From positions 1 to 43,345 of the forward strand of contig NZ_JAKDJE010000020.1 in assembly GCF_030454045.1 (NCBI RefSeq): 43,345 nt of DNA, in the 5' to 3' direction. Within the stretch, counting starts at the first letter, position 1. Each line of letters begins with the position of its first letter. Below the pieces are notes generated by a model. It had not been told where the DNA came from and searched no databases. It was given only the letters and a program-made list of their open reading frames with translations. This document shows positions 8,178 through 17,128 of this stretch, piece after piece. The position numbers were made by a program, and so were the translations under genes. This DNA comes from Psychrobacter sp. Its GTDB lineage: Bacteria > Pseudomonadota > Gammaproteobacteria > Pseudomonadales > Moraxellaceae.

Positions 8178-9788
8178 TTAAAAGTTAATGGTCCGCTTAT
8201 CTTGTACGCGATCAGTCGTCTCGATAAAGGGCATTTTTTGAATGTTTAGTGGTTTTACATATTCTGTATTTAATAAGGGAAAAGGTGCTGATGGTTCTGG
8301 TAAAGAATGTAGGTACTCGGCCTCACTGGCCGCGCTGTAATTGGCTAAGGCAAGTCTTGCGGCAATGAGTTTTAAACCAAAGACGGTGAGCGCGCAGGCA
8401 AATAATATCGGGGAATAAGCCGCAGACAGCGGTGATACTAATAGGGCAGTGAGCGCATTTAACGTCAACAGTAATTTGGGTAAGGCACGGCGATTGGCGT
8501 GCTTTAGCGCTGATTGCGTGGCATCAGGAGCGATTTTTGGGGTACACACAAAGGGTTTTTGTCGTCCCCACAATACTGGCAACCAGCACAGCGCGCCCAC
8601 TTCCCAAAAGTTTAAATGCATCAGCCATGTGCGTAAGCGTTTAGGAATAGAATGTCGATAGCCGCGCTGCATTTGCTGGGTGAGTGGGGCTTGGTCGCGC
8701 AAATACGCCCATAAGCGGCGCAGTAAAAATACGCCGTAACCTGTATAGATGACAGCCAAAATCGGTAACGCCCATGTGCTGTCGTGCCCCACTATCAAGG
8801 TGAGCGCCATCAGCATCACGGTTATAAGCTGAAGCAAGATTAAAATCCCTGTGCCATTGACCCATGCACTAAGCTGCGACAGATGCGCACGCTGATAGCG
8901 GCGCTGCTCAGCTTTACTGTGTTTGGTTGTCGCCATACTCGCGGCATACGTCGGATGCAGACGACGTAACAATGGCGCGGCAAGATAGCGACAAAAAATC
9001 TGCATATTGCCATATACCCAGCGCTGACGCTGTGCCAATAAATCACACAAGGTTGCGGGCAGCAGTCCTGTTGCAATCACTGTAGGAATAAAGGCGCTAC
9101 GCATATCATGCTGATGCATGAGCACCCCCATCTGCGCGTCTTCGGTGATTGATGCGCCTGACCAGCCGCCCAGCTGCTGCAAATCATGACGGCGAATGAC
9201 CGCATAGGTGCCTGTCGATAAGGCGCGCATACGATTGCGCGCCTGATATAGGTGATGGTTAAAGTAGTGATTTAGCTCGCTGTGAATGTCCTCAAGATGG
9301 GCGCTGCGATAAAACTGCGGAAACTGTAATAGTGTGTGCTCAGGATAGTCGTTAATGGCTTGTACCATCGCCTCACGGGCATGCGGCAATGCTTCATAAT
9401 CGCTATCTACCACCACGATATGACTACAGCGTCTGTCCATCCACGCCAGCGCCAAGTTAAGCGCACCCGCTTTGTAGCCTGCAATCTCATCAATATGATA
9501 AAAGCGCACGTTGAGCGCGGCATCTAGCGATTCACAAAAGGCGGCCAGCGGTTGATAAAGAGATTTATCCGTATGGTTATTATCAATAATTAAGATTTCA
9601 TCCACTGCCTGTTTGACAGCCAATAACGACTTAATGGTTGCAATCACAATCTCAGGTGGCTCCGCCCGTGTCATTAGCTGGAAGCTAAAGGCAATCGTGG
9701 CAGCAGTCGACTGAGATGATACGGGCGCAAAAACAGTATCTTGCACACTGTGCATCATACGAGACGCAGGCGATAAAGGAGTCATCAT
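8178..9788 (-). CDS. Membrane-bound family 2 glycosyltransferase, cellulose-synthase-like
   Basis: First gene of the operon, 536 residues. The catalytic domain has Asp128-Ser-Asp130 (metal and nucleotide sugar), the TED motif at 215-217 (catalytic base) and Q-R-Q-R-W at 253-257, the set seen in processive synthases such as cellulose and hyaluronan synthases. It is followed by membrane segments around residues 300-350, 385-405 and 440-485. KPFVCTPK also resembles a motif of that group. It would sit in the inner membrane and polymerise or extend a glycan. There is no PilZ domain, BcsB-like partner or export gene nearby, so the product may be short or exported by another locus. An alternative start is Met11-Met12; two adjacent ATGs at 9788 are kept here. 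Confidence 0.8.
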   Translation of the reverse strand: MMTPLSPASRMMHSVQDTVFAPVSSQSTAATIAFSFQLMTRAEPPEIVIATIKSLLAVKQAVDEILIIDNNHTDKSLYQPLAAFCESLDAALNVRFYHIDEIAGYKAGALNLALAWMDRRCSHIVVVDSDYEALPHAREAMVQAINDYPEHTLLQFPQFYRSAHLEDIHSELNHYFNHHLYQARNRMRALSTGTYAVIRRHDLQQLGGWSGASITEDAQMGVLMHQHDMRSAFIPTVIATGLLPATLCDLLAQRQRWVYGNMQIFCRYLAAPLLRRLHPTYAASMATTKHSKAEQRRYQRAHLSQLSAWVNGTGILILLQLITVMLMALTLIVGHDSTWALPILAVIYTGYGVFLLRRLWAYLRDQAPLTQQMQRGYRHSIPKRLRTWLMHLNFWEVGALCWLPVLWGRQKPFVCTPKIAPDATQSALKHANRRALPKLLLTLNALTALLVSPLSAAYSPILFACALTVFGLKLIAARLALANYSAASEAEYLHSLPEPSAPFPLLNTEYVKPLNIQKMPFIETTDRVQDKRTINF

Positions 9789-10103
9789 CTTTTGTTCTTA
9801 TCGTTATCGAGCTGTGGACGTTGGAAACAGGGCCAGCAAATAGCGCTTTGGTTTTAATGAAATATTTAATTGGCGCTTGAGAGAACAAATTCATAGTAAT
9901 ACAAAGTTCGGTAACATATTGATTATTAAGTGTTAGTTTCTGCACTATCTCGTAATGTTACGTAAGTTTTTCAGTCATTAACTTAAGAAATTTAGTGAAG
10001 TACCAAAAATATAGAGACGAGGAGGTTGTATAAAAGGATAACTGACGAAAAATAATGAAATATAACCACAAAAAAATCCCGACGTAGCGAGATTGTTCTG
10101 CTA
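9789..10103. other. Promoter region of the glycosyltransferase operon
   Basis: About 315 bp with no convincing gene. It is AT-rich next to the operon start and must hold its promoter, but I do not see a clear -35/-10 pair. Confidence 0.4.
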
Positions 10104-10284
10104 GGGTGTGTCCCTATTTTAAAAATGGTGATAAAAATGAGATAAATCGCAGGCAAACAAGGAAAATAGCGCAGGTAATATCAAGATATTGGCCAGCTAT
10201 TTGACACCGTTTGCCAAAGATTTAGCCATGATTTAGCCATTTTTAGCCCATTTAGTCATAAACGCTTGAATTAGGGAAACGCCC
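10104..10284 (+). mobile_element. MITE, copy A (181 bp)
   Basis: Non-coding element with terminal inverted repeats: it starts GGGTGTGTCCCTA and ends TAGGGAAACGCCC. Its interior matches the element at 23141-23310 over nearly the whole length (for example ATAAAAATG, AAAATAGCG, CCAGCTATTTGAC, GATTTAGCC and CATTTTTAGCCCATTTAG in the same order). TA flanks both ends, a possible target duplication. It has no transposase and is presumably moved in trans by a full-size element elsewhere; the end sequence suggests the IS5 superfamily, but that is tentative. Confidence 0.8.
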
Positions 10285-10323
10285 TAATGTCATACGGTAT
10301 TACAACTGCTTACCAAGCAAAAG

Positions 10324-10734
10324 TCATCCCACCCCGCGCGCCAAAAATGCTTGCGTGCGCTCTGCATTTGCACCAGATTGCCAGCCGATAGCGGTCGCGC
10401 CTGGGCCTGTCGCCACAGACTCACCGCCGACCGCAGTGGTTGAATTGCCATTTGCATTGGCAGTGTCGCCAATGGCTAAGGCGTCGGTACCGTTAGCGAT
10501 AGTTTCATTACCAATCGCGGTAGAAAAGCCGGTTTGTGCGTCCGCATTTTCACCGATAGCCAGTGCGCTATCGCTGTTACTGGTTGCTCCTAATGTCGTG
10601 GTAGTGTCATTTGCATCATTGAGCAGACATTCAGCTGCCATGGTGCTGGTAGTGGCAAAAGAGGCGGCGGCAATGGCTAAAGTGAGAGTACTAAGTTTTA
10701 GAGCAGAGTGAGGTAAGAAGTCCATATCTTTCAT
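10324..10734 (-). pseudogene. Truncated YadA-like trimeric autotransporter adhesin
   Basis: The 136-residue frame begins with a signal peptide (hydrophobic segment then TMAAE) and continues with YadA-head repeats: SALAIGENA, STAIGNET, ALAIGDTA, STAVGGES and TAIGWQSG, the left-handed beta-roll pattern. It stops after the head repeats, with no stalk and no C-terminal YadA membrane anchor, so the product could not be displayed as a trimer. A MITE lies only 40 bp past the stop, suggesting that insertion and deletion removed the rest. AAGGA upstream of ATG 10734 supports the start. Confidence 0.7.
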
Positions 10735-11387
10735 TTCTTCATCCTTTTTTTAGAAGCGTTAGGGCTTGATGTCGTCGATAAACAAAGACGGCAGCACCAT
10801 TATTATTGAATGGGTTATTGACTTTTACTATTATAAAAAACCAACAATTATCTGCCTATAAGGCTATTTATGAGGCAGGCAAGTCTTAACGGTGTTACCG
10901 AGTCTCAATGTAGCAATATCACAATCAGTCTACTCGCTACCCTGCTGTGACAATACCAGTCGAGTGAATAAGCCAATGGTATAAGCTGCTAAAATCGCTT
11001 GTTTTTTTGCCAAGGCAATATGCTGCTCATCCCTATGTTTCACTGGTGTTTTGGGCATCCATGTTTATAATCTACATGATTATGTAACAAAGTTAGACTG
11101 ATAATTAACGTTTGTTTTCAAGAAGTTACAGTCAAATTATTCAACAAAAAACACGTAGTTTTTGTAAGGGATTTCAGACCTTGTGAGTACTGGCCTGTGT
11201 AAAAATGCTTAATAGCAAGAGGTATAAAATAAATAATATTTAATAGCGCTAAAATACGTGCAGGAAAGTAATCAAAAGAGAGTAGCGTGGTAAATTGAAG
11301 TTAAGATTACTGAAAGAGGGGTGGTTAGCAGATGATATTCTGTCTGAAGCTAAAGTAGATGGTTGGCAAGTCAAAGAGTAGAAAGAA
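10735..11387. other. Gene-poor AT-rich interval
   Basis: About 650 bp with no convincing gene. The left part is the upstream region of the adhesin remnant. A 28-codon plus-strand frame from TTG 11295 to a stop at 11381 (reading LLKEGWLADDILSEAK) could be the tail of a lost gene, but nothing confirms it. Confidence 0.4.
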
Positions 11388-11834
11388 TTAAGATTTGTCT
11401 TTATGCTTGGCTTTGGTTTTAAATGGTGTGGAAAATTGCAATATTAAAAATCCCACTACGGATAAGATAATGGCGATTTCGTAGCGAGCGTAAGCCACTG
11501 AAATACCGATCGCGCCAGTGTTCCAAAGTCCTGCGGCCGTTGCGGTGCCTTTTGCGCCATCTTTGTTTTTGAAAATCGCGCCGCCGCCAATGAAGCCCAT
11601 GCCAGTGATGATGCCATACATAATGCGCGCTTGGGCGTCGGGGCTGTCGTAGATGTCCATCCCTACCAGCATAAAGGCGCATGAGGCAATGGTAACCAAA
11701 GGAAAAGTACGCAGGCCTGCGCCATTGTCTTGAAACTCGCGATTGAGCGCAATGGGCAGCGACAGGATAAAGGCGATACTCAGTTGCATGGCGTGATAAG
11801 CCAGCAGTTTGAGGTTTAAATCAAAGGCGAACAT
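11388..11834 (-). CDS. MgtC/SapB-family membrane protein
   Basis: 148-residue inner-membrane protein with four hydrophobic segments. The family signature is visible as LSLPIALNREF, then the Arg-Thr-Phe-Pro-Leu loop in GAGLRTFPLVTIAS, and the glycine-rich GIITGMGFIGGGAIF helix. In pathogens MgtC is linked to magnesium limitation and virulence; the function of environmental homologues is less clear. It lacks the C-terminal cytosolic domain of true MgtC, so it belongs to the short SapB-like type. ATG 11834 is chosen because AAGGGA lies upstream; the longer frame to 11975 begins with non-homologous residues. Confidence 0.8.
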   Translation of the reverse strand: MFAFDLNLKLLAYHAMQLSIAFILSLPIALNREFQDNGAGLRTFPLVTIASCAFMLVGMDIYDSPDAQARIMYGIITGMGFIGGGAIFKNKDGAKGTATAAGLWNTGAIGISVAYARYEIAIILSVVGFLILQFSTPFKTKAKHKDKS

Positions 11835-12090
11835 AATGTAGTGTCCCTTCCACATCGCACACTTGCGCGATAACAGCATCCACGATAACAATGTCCATGT
11901 CACCGTACTGTATTTTTTATACCATATAATGATAATGAGATGCCATATTGGGTATGCAACAGTGTGATCACCCATTCTAAATTTACGGCATCAACAAAAT
12001 AGTTGTGAATAAACCGCACGCGAATCGCCATCATTGCCCCGAAACTTGTTAAAATAGGGCACCAATTTATCTATTGATGGACATTGATTT

Positions 12091-13680
12091 ATGACCGCTG
12101 CCACTCCTGCAATTAAACAAGATCGCATCTTAATCCTCGATTTTGGCTCGCAATACAGCCAGCTGATCGCGCGCCGCGTCCGTGATGCAGGCGTGTTTTG
12201 TGAGATGTTCCCGTACGATATCGACACCCAGCGCATCACTGATTTTGGTGCCAAGGGCATCATTTTATCGGGCAGTCCTGAGAGTGTGCATGAAGACAAC
12301 AGCCCACGTATTAACGAAGCGGTATTTGAGCTGGGCGTGCCTGTGCTTGGCATCTGCTACGGCATGCAGGCAATGGCAGAGCGCTTCGGCGGTAAGGTAC
12401 ATGGCAGCGACATTCATGAGTTTGGCGCAGCGACCATCGACGTGACAGGCAACTGTGCGCTACTTGACGGCATCGAAGACAGCCCAAGCAAACTCAACGT
12501 CTGGATGAGCCACGGCGATAAAGTGATTGAAGCGCCAAGCGACTTTGATATCGTTGCCAGCACGCCAAGCTGCCCGATTGCCATTATGGCGAATGACGAC
12601 AAGCAATATTACGGCATTCAGTTCCACCCAGAGGTGACGCACACCTTGCAAGGTCAGGCGCTGCTCGGTCGTTTTGTGCATCAAATCTGTGGCTGCGCGG
12701 GCGATTGGACGCCTGATAACATCGCAGATATGCGTATCGCGCAGCTCAAAGAAGAAATCGGTGACAAGCAGGTCTTGCTCGGCTTATCAGGCGGCGTGGA
12801 CAGCTCGGTTGTGGCAGCGCTATTGCACAAAGCCATTGGCGACCAGCTGACTTGTGTGTTTGTAGATAATGGCCTCTTGCGTTTGCACGAAGGCGATCAG
12901 GTCATGCAAGTTTTTGCAGAAAACATGGGCGTCAAAGTCGTCCGCGTCGATGCCGAAGAGCGTTTCTTAACCGCGCTGGCTGGCGAGTCGGATCCAGAGA
13001 AAAAGCGTAAAATCATTGGCAAAACCTTCATCGACGTATTTGCTGACAGCGCGCGTGATGTGAGCGCCAACACCGACGGCAAAGAGATTGAATACTTGGC
13101 GCAAGGAACGATTTATCCTGACGTTATCGAGTCGGCAAAATCGCACCAAGGCAAAGCGCACGTCATTAAGAGCCACCACAACGTCGGCGGTCTGCCTGAT
13201 GACTTGAGCTTCAAATTGATTGAGCCACTACGCGACCTGTTTAAAGACGAAGTGCGTAAGCTGGGTATTACCTTAGGTTTGCCTGCCAAAATGATCTATC
13301 GTCATCCATTCCCAGGACCAGGCTTGGGCGTGCGTATTTTGGGCGAAGTCAAAAAAGAATACGCGGACGTGCTACGTTTAGCTGACGCTATCTTTATGCA
13401 AGAGCTGGAGCGTTCAGGCTGGTATGATAAGACCGCGCAAGCCTTTGCCGTATTCCAACCGATCAAATCGGTCGGCGTGGTCGGCGATGGTCGCCGCTAT
13501 GCGTGGGTGATTGCGCTACGTGCGGTTGAGACCGTGGACTTTATGACCGCGCGCTTTGCACACCTGCCGTATGATTTGATTGAAACGGTATCAAACCGCA
13601 TTATGAATGAAATCGCGGAAGTATCTCGCGTGACTTATGATGTGTCGAGCAAGCCGCCGGCGACGATTGAGTGGGAATAA
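12091..13680 (+). CDS. guaA: GMP synthase (glutamine-hydrolysing)
   Basis: Full-length 529-residue GuaA, which aminates XMP to GMP with ATP and glutamine, the last step of guanine nucleotide synthesis. The glutamine amidotransferase domain carries the nucleophile Cys89 in GICYGMQ and His179/Glu181 in FHPEV. The ATP pyrophosphatase domain has the PP-loop GLSGGVDSSV at 231-240, and the dimerisation domain ends in the usual PPATIEWE. The protein is cytosolic. The ATG at 12091 gives a family-typical N-terminus. guaB is not adjacent; the neighbours are unrelated. Confidence 0.97.
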   Translation: MTAATPAIKQDRILILDFGSQYSQLIARRVRDAGVFCEMFPYDIDTQRITDFGAKGIILSGSPESVHEDNSPRINEAVFELGVPVLGICYGMQAMAERFGGKVHGSDIHEFGAATIDVTGNCALLDGIEDSPSKLNVWMSHGDKVIEAPSDFDIVASTPSCPIAIMANDDKQYYGIQFHPEVTHTLQGQALLGRFVHQICGCAGDWTPDNIADMRIAQLKEEIGDKQVLLGLSGGVDSSVVAALLHKAIGDQLTCVFVDNGLLRLHEGDQVMQVFAENMGVKVVRVDAEERFLTALAGESDPEKKRKIIGKTFIDVFADSARDVSANTDGKEIEYLAQGTIYPDVIESAKSHQGKAHVIKSHHNVGGLPDDLSFKLIEPLRDLFKDEVRKLGITLGLPAKMIYRHPFPGPGLGVRILGEVKKEYADVLRLADAIFMQELERSGWYDKTAQAFAVFQPIKSVGVVGDGRRYAWVIALRAVETVDFMTARFAHLPYDLIETVSNRIMNEIAEVSRVTYDVSSKPPATIEWE

Positions 13681-13728
13681 TTATTCATATGCTATGATTG
13701 TAATATCAACGCAAAGGAGTGATGGACT

Positions 13729-14715
13729 ATGAAACTGGTTCATGTGGGACAAAACGAGTGGATGTTTGAAGATGACGTTAGCGATAAGTTGGCTGACAAT
13801 AGATCAAATGCGCTTGGCGCTGGTAGAGCGCTTAATCTTAAAATAAAAGCCTTTGTAGATGCCGAGGTAAAAAGAGGTCGTGATATCAACGATATTATGA
13901 ATGAAGTCATGACCAAATTTCAGCATGAAATTGTGCAAGACTTTGATGAGCAGCCGCCAACCTCATTCCAAGTGATACAGATGACGCTGGAGAAAGAAGG
14001 TTATGAAGTGGCTCGTGATATTGCTCAGTTTTTAGTATTAGAGAATATGAATGACCCTGATGCTTACTTTAACTTAGCATTTTTGTGTGAGCAGCATGAT
14101 GACAGCTTTTTAGCACTATTGAGTAGCCGCGAATGTATGCGCCTATACTTAGAGTATTTCCCCAAAAACTTTAATTGGCAAAAAAGTAAGCTGCCATGGG
14201 GCATCATGGAGAACCGTCCCTTTTTGCGAGCGCTGTTTCAGCTGGCAAATGTCTATGCTGACAATATGAGCTTTGATGAAGCCTGCGAGCAGGGAAAAAG
14301 GCTGCTACAAGTTTGCCCTAATGACAACCTAGGTATGCGTGAAGCGCTGATAGAATGGTACATGTTTACCGAAGAGTATCAGAAAATAATTCGAATTTGC
14401 GACAACTATCCAGAGGATATGCTTGCAAATATCGCTTTCGGTAAGGTGCTGGCTTACTGTTATCAAGATAAATTAGATAAGGCTGAAAAAGAGTGGGATA
14501 TCGCAAAAGATAACTTGCCTGAAGTGGCGCATGAAATTCTTAAAAAGCGTCATCCTAGACCACGCGGTATGGGTATCAATAGTTATGGTATCGAAATTGG
14601 TGGTAAAGAGCAGGCTTATCTCTACTGGCAAGATATGGGCGATTGGTGGGAAGAAAATACTACCGCTCAAACCCTGATTGAGAAAAAACGTGCTGAGAAA
14701 AAGAAGAAAAAATAA
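13729..14715 (+). CDS. TPR-like helical repeat protein of unknown function
   Basis: 328 residues, all-helical by appearance, with repeat-like helix pairs such as DPDAYFNLAFLCEQH, RPFLRALFQLANVYAD and LGMREALIEWYMFTEEY. The PWGIMENRPFLRAL block resembles the tetratricopeptide-like proteins related to ST7, whose bacterial members are uncharacterised. The C-terminus ends in a lysine-rich tail of about 12 residues. There is no signal peptide. AAGGAG nine bases upstream supports the ATG. It is monocistronic, 48 bp after guaA, and followed by a terminator. A scaffold role is plausible for such repeats, but no function is known to me. Confidence 0.65.
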   Translation: MKLVHVGQNEWMFEDDVSDKLADNRSNALGAGRALNLKIKAFVDAEVKRGRDINDIMNEVMTKFQHEIVQDFDEQPPTSFQVIQMTLEKEGYEVARDIAQFLVLENMNDPDAYFNLAFLCEQHDDSFLALLSSRECMRLYLEYFPKNFNWQKSKLPWGIMENRPFLRALFQLANVYADNMSFDEACEQGKRLLQVCPNDNLGMREALIEWYMFTEEYQKIIRICDNYPEDMLANIAFGKVLAYCYQDKLDKAEKEWDIAKDNLPEVAHEILKKRHPRPRGMGINSYGIEIGGKEQAYLYWQDMGDWWEENTTAQTLIEKKRAEKKKKK

Positions 14716-14749
14716 TTTGATTTAGCGGCACTTCTCTTTAGTTTAGTTA

Positions 14750-14779
14750 AAACACTCAACTTGGTTGGGTGTTTTTTTG
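14750..14779. terminator. Bidirectional terminator between the repeat protein and the AbiJ-like gene
   Basis: ACACTCAAC, loop TTG, GTTGGGTGT, then seven T residues: a stem of nine pairs with one G-T pair. A run of A residues upstream makes it usable from the minus strand as well, and the restored stop codon of the AbiJ-like gene lies at 14781-14783, immediately beside it. Confidence 0.75.
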
Positions 14780-14780
14780 T

Positions 14781-15841
14781 CTAAATTCCTGTATCAGGTG
14801 GTATAGGGTTATTTTCTTCGTACGAAAGATAGTCAAAATTGATACGTTGATATTGGCGTAAAGTACCTACAGAAATTTTAAATTCAGTGCCTACTTTAGG
14901 AACAGAGACGTCCATTCCTGCATCTTTTAATATATCGGCATATTCATTAAGTGCATCAGTAGCAGAAGCAATAGACTGAAGGTAGATGATGCTCCAACTG
15001 CTAACTTAGCGTGCCTAGGTTGTAGACCTTTGAAATCACTATCTTTGCCATGACCACTACCATATTCGTTTCTAACCTCTGCAATGCCTTGGACAACAGC
15101 AGACAAGCTACCTAGAATCTGTCGTATCGAACTCGCTGCTTTTGCTTCATTAGATATATTGTCAGGCGTAATTTTGAGCAGCTTAGTGGTTTCTTTCATT
15201 AATTTAGATAAGTCCCAGTTTTTATTGTATTCTTCTTGCCTACTTTTAAAGATTGATTTACAAGCAGTTTCAATCAACTCTTTCGCTACTCCTATCGCTT
15301 GATAAGGTGAAGTTTCAATTGATGATTCCATTAAGTTAATCTGCTGAGAAACGTACTCAGCGTTAAAAATAACTTTGATTTCATTAATTTTTCTTTCGAT
15401 CGATGTTTTTCCTGTAAACTTCATTTTTCCACTAAAAACTGGTCTACCAGATATTTTGGTTGTTTCAACAATCTCGAACTCATCATGATACAAATTATCT
15501 TTGAGTACCTTTGTTATTCTTTCAACTTCCTTTTGATCAGTTCTTACCACTGGATGTATCATCAGACAGAGAAAGTTCAAAAGAGTGGCGTCATCGCAAT
15601 TTAACAAGTTAAATCTTGCATCACTGAATACCCAATCATCCTCCCAGTCATAATTATTAATTCTGTGTTGCCATATATCACCTGCGGCATTTTCGTATCT
15701 AGAGTCTGTAGAAGGCATACTCTCTAAATCATAAATTCTAGATAAAAACTCTGTTTCATCTAGCTTTCCTGCCCACCAAATCCCTTCTATTTTTAAGATA
15801 TCAAATATGTTGCGTCGAGTAATTTGAGATATTTTATTCAT
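14781..15841 (-). pseudogene. AbiJ-like abortive-infection protein, frameshifted near the 3' end
   Basis: The open frame from 15841 to 14927 encodes 304 residues. The N-terminal part (roughly 10-105, with IEGIWWAGKLDE and DWEDDWVF) resembles the N-terminal domains of AbiJ-type proteins. The C-terminal part is an Abi_C/HEPN domain with Arg257-Asn-Glu-Tyr-Gly-Ser-Gly-His264, the active-site pattern of this RNase-like family. After Phe288 the frame becomes a leucine run and stops. In the next frame the sequence continues sensibly (SIASATDALNEYAD and DVSVPKVGTEF) to a stop at 14781, right at the terminator. One lost base near 14976-14990 explains this. The HEPN site is intact, so the shortened protein might still act. 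The likely role is phage defence by suicide of the infected cell. Confidence 0.75.
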
Positions 15842-15904
15842 TATTTATTTCAACTTTCTTTGGCTAGACATTTAGTAATATCAAGTATATGTATTAATAA
15901 GCTT

Positions 15905-15980
15905 TAACTACAGTTTTATAGTCAAATATTTTAACTACAGTTTTATAGTCAAATATTTTAACTACAACTTTGTAGTCAAA
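15905..15980. promoter_or_regulatory. 27-bp operator-like direct repeats, nearly three copies
   Basis: Two identical 27-bp units (15905-15931 and 15932-15958) and a third, partial unit (15959-15980). Each holds a dyad, ACTAC-N6-RTAGT; in the third it is perfect (ACTAC, AACTTT, GTAGT), and in the first two one position differs. The array lies between the divergent AbiJ-like and nitronate monooxygenase genes, about 65 and 100 bp from their starts, so it is probably a repressor or activator binding array. No regulator gene is adjacent. Confidence 0.7.
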
Positions 15981-16080
15981 ATCCACCATCCTATTTAGCA
16001 ACTAAATAAACACTATCCAACACGCGCACCGCCTACTTCTGCTACAGTAAGTCATGCAAATATCCTAAAAGGAGCCATTC

Positions 16081-17127
16081 ATGAGCTTACTCAATACGCT
16101 TAACCTAACCTACCCGATCATCCAAGCGCCAATGGCGGGCGGTACCACCACCCCTAAGCTGATTGCGAGTGTCAGTAACTTTGGCGGACTGGGTTCATTA
16201 GGCGCTGGCATGACCGCGCCAGATGTTTTGAATAGCCAAATCAATACGATTAAGACCCTGACCGACCGTCCTTTTATGGTCAATCTGATGGTGTTATCTG
16301 AGCAGGAGTCGAGCAGCTTTGACACCGCCATGCCGAATTGGCTGAGTAATTATTACCAAGAGCAGAATATAGAATTTACGCTACCCGAACGTCCAGCTCA
16401 GAGCTTTGCTGAGCAGTTACAAGTGCTGTATGACAATCCTGTACCTGTTGCCAGTTTTACTTTTGGTATTATCAGTGCTGAGCAAGTTCAGCGTCTGCAA
16501 CGTGTCGGCACACACGTCATCGGTACGGCAAACCATCCATTAGAAGCCAAAGCATGGAGCGAGATTGGTGCAGATGCAGTGTGCGCGCAAGGAGCAGAAG
16601 CTGGCGGTCATCGCGGTGGTTGGTTACCGCAAAGCGAAACCGATCCATTGGGTTTATTGACGCTGATTAGCCAAACGCACGCTTGCACAGATATTCCGTT
16701 GATTGCCGCAGGTGGCATTATGACGGGACAGGATATCAAGGCAGTACAAGCGGCAGGAGCCGAACTTGCGCAAATGGGAACGGCATTTTTGACCACAGAT
16801 CAATGCGGTATTAATGATACCTATAAACAAGCGCTCATTGATGCCAGTCAAGGTAAACGTAGTAGCGAGACGCGCTTAACACGACTGTTCTCAGGTAAGC
16901 TTGCTCGTGGTCTTTTAAACGATTATTTGCGTGATTTTGCTCAATTTGAGAGTGCAGATGCGCTACCGCCCTACCCGCAATTCAATGCCATGACCAAGTT
17001 TATGCGGGCGGATGCGGCCAAGCGTTTGGACGTCGAGCATCTGTCGTTATGGGCAGGGCAAGGCGTCACGTTAGTCAAAAACGAAAGTACAGACGCCTTA
17101 CTGATACGATTAATAAAAGGTTTGTGA
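16081..17127 (+). CDS. Nitronate monooxygenase (2-nitropropane dioxygenase family)
   Basis: FMN-dependent TIM-barrel enzyme of 348 residues that oxidises alkyl nitronates, such as the toxin propionate-3-nitronate, to carbonyl compounds. The start YPIIQAPMAGGTTTP is the family N-terminus, AGGHRGGW holds the catalytic-region His, and LIAAGGIMTG followed by GAELAQMGTAFL forms the phosphate-binding site of FMN. AAAAGGAG upstream supports the ATG. The protein is cytosolic. It is preceded by the 27-bp operator-like array and converges with the esterase gene, with one base between the two stop codons. Confidence 0.85.
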   Translation: MSLLNTLNLTYPIIQAPMAGGTTTPKLIASVSNFGGLGSLGAGMTAPDVLNSQINTIKTLTDRPFMVNLMVLSEQESSSFDTAMPNWLSNYYQEQNIEFTLPERPAQSFAEQLQVLYDNPVPVASFTFGIISAEQVQRLQRVGTHVIGTANHPLEAKAWSEIGADAVCAQGAEAGGHRGGWLPQSETDPLGLLTLISQTHACTDIPLIAAGGIMTGQDIKAVQAAGAELAQMGTAFLTTDQCGINDTYKQALIDASQGKRSSETRLTRLFSGKLARGLLNDYLRDFAQFESADALPPYPQFNAMTKFMRADAAKRLDVEHLSLWAGQGVTLVKNESTDALLIRLIKGL

Positions 17128-17128
17128 A

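Noticed and set aside
4758..9527. Many open frames on the plus strand opposite the glycosyltransferase operon
   Set aside because: They lie fully antisense to genes with clear catalytic motifs, show no homology signs and have low-complexity or arginine-rich composition. They are shadows of GC-rich coding sequence.
11295..11381. Small plus-strand frame LLKEGWLADDILSEAK
   Set aside because: Too short, TTG start, no ribosome-binding site and no family I can name; recorded only as a possible remnant.
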